From contig RHAF01000062.1 in the NCBI GenBank assembly GCA_010028775.1, positions 1 through 7,239 of the forward strand: a stretch of 7,239 nucleotides of DNA, given 5' to 3'. This stretch comes from Verrucomicrobiota bacterium. Lineage in GTDB: Bacteria > Verrucomicrobiota > Verrucomicrobiia > Methylacidiphilales > Verrucolacustridaceae. The position numbers and the translations under genes are program-made. Numbering within the stretch: position 1 is the stretch's first letter; each line of letters opens with the position of its first letter. The notes under the pieces are model-generated. The model was not told where the DNA came from. It ran no database searches and saw only the letters and a program-made list of their open reading frames with translations. Of this stretch, positions 6,332 through 7,239 are shown piece by piece.

Positions 6332-6993
6332 GTCCAAAAATCGCCGTTGCGGCTCTGTTTTTCGCCGCCCTCGTCACCCTGAGTCTGGGACGTTCCGGGG
6401 AAAGGGTGTCCACCTCGGAGCTCAAGTCGCAAGACGGTCTTTTCACCCATCAGGGGAAACCTTTTACCGGAACGGCTGTGGGGGAGTCCAAGGGCCGAAA
6501 ATCCGAAGCGGAGTTTTGGGAAGGGCGCATGCACGGCAGATATCGCAGCTGGTATGCCAACGGAGAAAAGGAGAGCGAGGCCTACTTTGAAAACGGAGAA
6601 CGTGAGGGTGTGGCCCGCCTTTGGAACGAGCAGGGGTTGTTGGTCCAGGAATCGAGGTTTCGAAACGGTCTGTCGGACGGAGATGTCACGGAATGGTATT
6701 CGAATGGAAATTTGGAACGACGTTGCGGGTGGCAGACCGGCAAACGAAACGGAAAAGTGGAGACCTGGTACGAAAACGGAAAGAGAAAGGGTATGGGCTA
6801 CTTTCGAAACGGGGTGAGGGACGGAACCTTCTTGGTTTGGTGGCCCAACGGAAAGAAAAGGGTGGAGAGCAACTACCAGGAGGGGGTGCCTCATGGATGG
6901 TGGGTGGAATGGGACGAGGATGGGGACAAGGTGAGGCAGGCTTATTTTGTGAAGGGCAAGGAAGCGGAAAATCCACCCAAGAGAGAGTCTTGA
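6328..6993 (+). CDS. Secreted or membrane-anchored MORN-2-type repeat protein
   Basis: The product is 221 residues if translation begins at CTG 6328. Residues 1-20 are an ideal signal peptide or anchor: SPK followed by a long hydrophobic run IAVAALFFAALVTLSLG. After a linker and one degenerate unit (about 46-66) come six repeats of exactly 24 residues, with the pattern xxxGxxxxWYxNGxxxxxxxYFxNG. These are MORN-2 (PF07661) type repeats, found in bacterial surface proteins and in proteins often auto-named 'YwqK-family antitoxin'; that name should not be taken as evidence of a toxin-antitoxin system. No ATG, GTG or TTG exists in frame between 6136 and 6406. ATG 6136 would overlap the preceding gene by 196 nt with low-quality Arg-rich coding, and GTG 6406 would delete the signal peptide. 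The CTGA overlap with the upstream stop supports 6328. Function unknown, probably periplasmic or envelope. Confidence 0.75.
   Translation: MSPKIAVAALFFAALVTLSLGRSGERVSTSELKSQDGLFTHQGKPFTGTAVGESKGRKSEAEFWEGRMHGRYRSWYANGEKESEAYFENGEREGVARLWNEQGLLVQESRFRNGLSDGDVTEWYSNGNLERRCGWQTGKRNGKVETWYENGKRKGMGYFRNGVRDGTFLVWWPNGKKRVESNYQEGVPHGWWVEWDEDGDKVRQAYFVKGKEAENPPKRES
6526..6957 (+). repeat. Six tandem 72-nt units encoding 24-residue MORN-2-type repeats
   Basis: Six in-frame units begin at 6526, 6598, 6670, 6742, 6814 and 6886. Each encodes G at repeat position 4, W at 9, G at 13 (five with N or Q before it, the last D), an aromatic at 21 in five of six and G at 24. DNA identity between units is modest while protein spacing is exact, indicating old duplication under structural constraint. 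Confidence 0.85.
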
Positions 6994-7017
6994 ACCGGGC
7001 GGTGGCCGAGGTACGAT
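6990..7017 (+). promoter_or_regulatory. Putative promoter of tRNA-Arg
   Basis: TTGAAC at 6990-6995 (-35, 4/6 to consensus), 16-bp spacer, TACGAT at 7012-7017 (-10, 4/6). Predicted start around 7024, about 7 nt before the mature tRNA. The -35 overlaps the stop codon of the MORN-2 gene. Confidence 0.5.
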
Positions 7018-7030
7018 TCCGGGTTCGCAA

Positions 7031-7104
7031 GCACCCGTAGCTCAACTGGATAGAGTGTCGGCCTCCGAAGCCGAAGGTTGCGCGTTCGACCCGCGCCGGG
7101 TGCA
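7031..7104 (+). tRNA. tRNA-Arg (anticodon CCG)
   Basis: Full cloverleaf: acceptor 7031-7037 pairs with 7097-7103 (GCACCCG/CGGGTGC), D stem 7040-7043/7053-7056, anticodon stem 7058-7062/7070-7074 with loop CTCCGAA giving anticodon CCG at 7065-7067, T stem 7080-7084/7092-7096 with loop TTCGACC. Discriminator A at 7104. The sequence then reads GAT, so the 3' CCA is not encoded and must be added by nucleotidyltransferase. It reads the CGG arginine codon. Confidence 0.97.
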
Positions 7105-7124
7105 GATAGCTCCATCGAACAGGA

Positions 7125-7153
7125 TTGAGCAAGGCGTCAGGCTTCGATATAAG
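7125..7153 (+). promoter_or_regulatory. Putative promoter of tRNA-Asn
   Basis: TTGAGC at 7125-7130 (-35, 4/6), exact 17-bp spacer, TATAAG at 7148-7153 (-10, 5/6). Predicted start around 7160, about 7 nt before the mature tRNA, the same geometry as the upstream tRNA-Arg promoter. Confidence 0.7.
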
Positions 7154-7166
7154 GAATGACCGCTTT

Positions 7167-7238
7167 TCCGGAGTAGCTCAGCGGTAGAGCGATCGGCTGT
7201 TAACCGATTGGTCGCTGGTTCGATCCCAGCCTCCGGAG
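7167..7238 (+). tRNA. tRNA-Asn (anticodon GTT)
   Basis: Full cloverleaf: acceptor 7167-7173 pairs with 7231-7237 (TCCGGAG/CTCCGGA), D stem 7176-7179/7187-7190, anticodon stem 7192-7196/7204-7208 with loop CTGTTAA giving GTT at 7199-7201, T stem 7214-7218/7226-7230 with loop TTCGATC. Discriminator G at 7238; the window ends one base later (C), so encoding of CCA cannot be judged. Confidence 0.97.
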
Positions 7239-7239
7239 C

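Noticed and set aside
6526..6957. 72-nt periodicity as a CRISPR or DNA-level repeat array
   Set aside because: The periodicity is of protein residues; units diverge at DNA level, stay in frame and have no spacer/repeat alternation.
6686..7132. Minus-strand open frame of 148 codons covering tRNA-Arg and the end of the MORN-2 gene
   Set aside because: Its N-terminus is the antisense translation of the tRNA (HPARVERATFGFGG...), a familiar false gene, and the rest is antisense to a well-supported gene.

Overview
This window is moderately GC-rich, gene-dense bacterial chromosome. It encodes clpS, a DUF2017-like protein, a CHASE2-type sensor fragment and two canonical tRNAs, with several 4-nt stop/start overlaps. 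No single gene fixes the phylum. The ClpS signature (WNDPVNLMSYV) with a DUF2017-like gene directly behind it recalls the actinobacterial arrangement. The oxidosqualene cyclase and squalene epoxidase instead recall the scattered Gram-negative lineages known to make sterols. A Verrucomicrobiota/Planctomycetota-type host is my guess, held with low confidence.

Layout from left to right. 1-331 (minus): 5' part of a membrane-anchored protein with a CHASE2-like extracytoplasmic domain, running off the left edge. 412-1202 (plus): clpS and a DUF2017-like gene, overlapping by 4 nt. 1278-2552 (plus): an FAD-dependent squalene-monooxygenase-like protein. 2558-5855 (minus): a tight three-gene operon read right to left, GtrA-like membrane protein, PIG-L/LmbE-type deacetylase and oxidosqualene cyclase, with 4-nt overlaps at both junctions. 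5930-6993 (plus): an unrecognised 133-aa protein and a secreted or anchored protein with six exact 24-residue MORN-2-type repeats, apparently starting at CTG. 7031-7238 (plus): tRNA-Arg(CCG) and tRNA-Asn(GTT), each with its own recognisable promoter.

The centre of interest is 1278-5855. The epoxidase-like enzyme and the cyclase are consecutive steps of oxygen-dependent cyclic triterpenol (sterol-type) synthesis, rare in bacteria, and here they lie tail to tail with 5 bp between stops. The cyclase keeps the oxidosqualene-type acid motif (DCTAE) and a partner cysteine. It departs from lanosterol/cycloartenol synthases at several product-determining positions, so the product may not be a standard sterol. 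Its co-operonic partners, a sugar N-deacetylase-like enzyme and a GtrA-type lipid-linked-sugar translocator-like protein, suggest a glycosylated triterpenol or glycolipid system. That last step is inference. No glycosyltransferase, squalene synthase, CYP51 or sterol demethylation gene is in the window.
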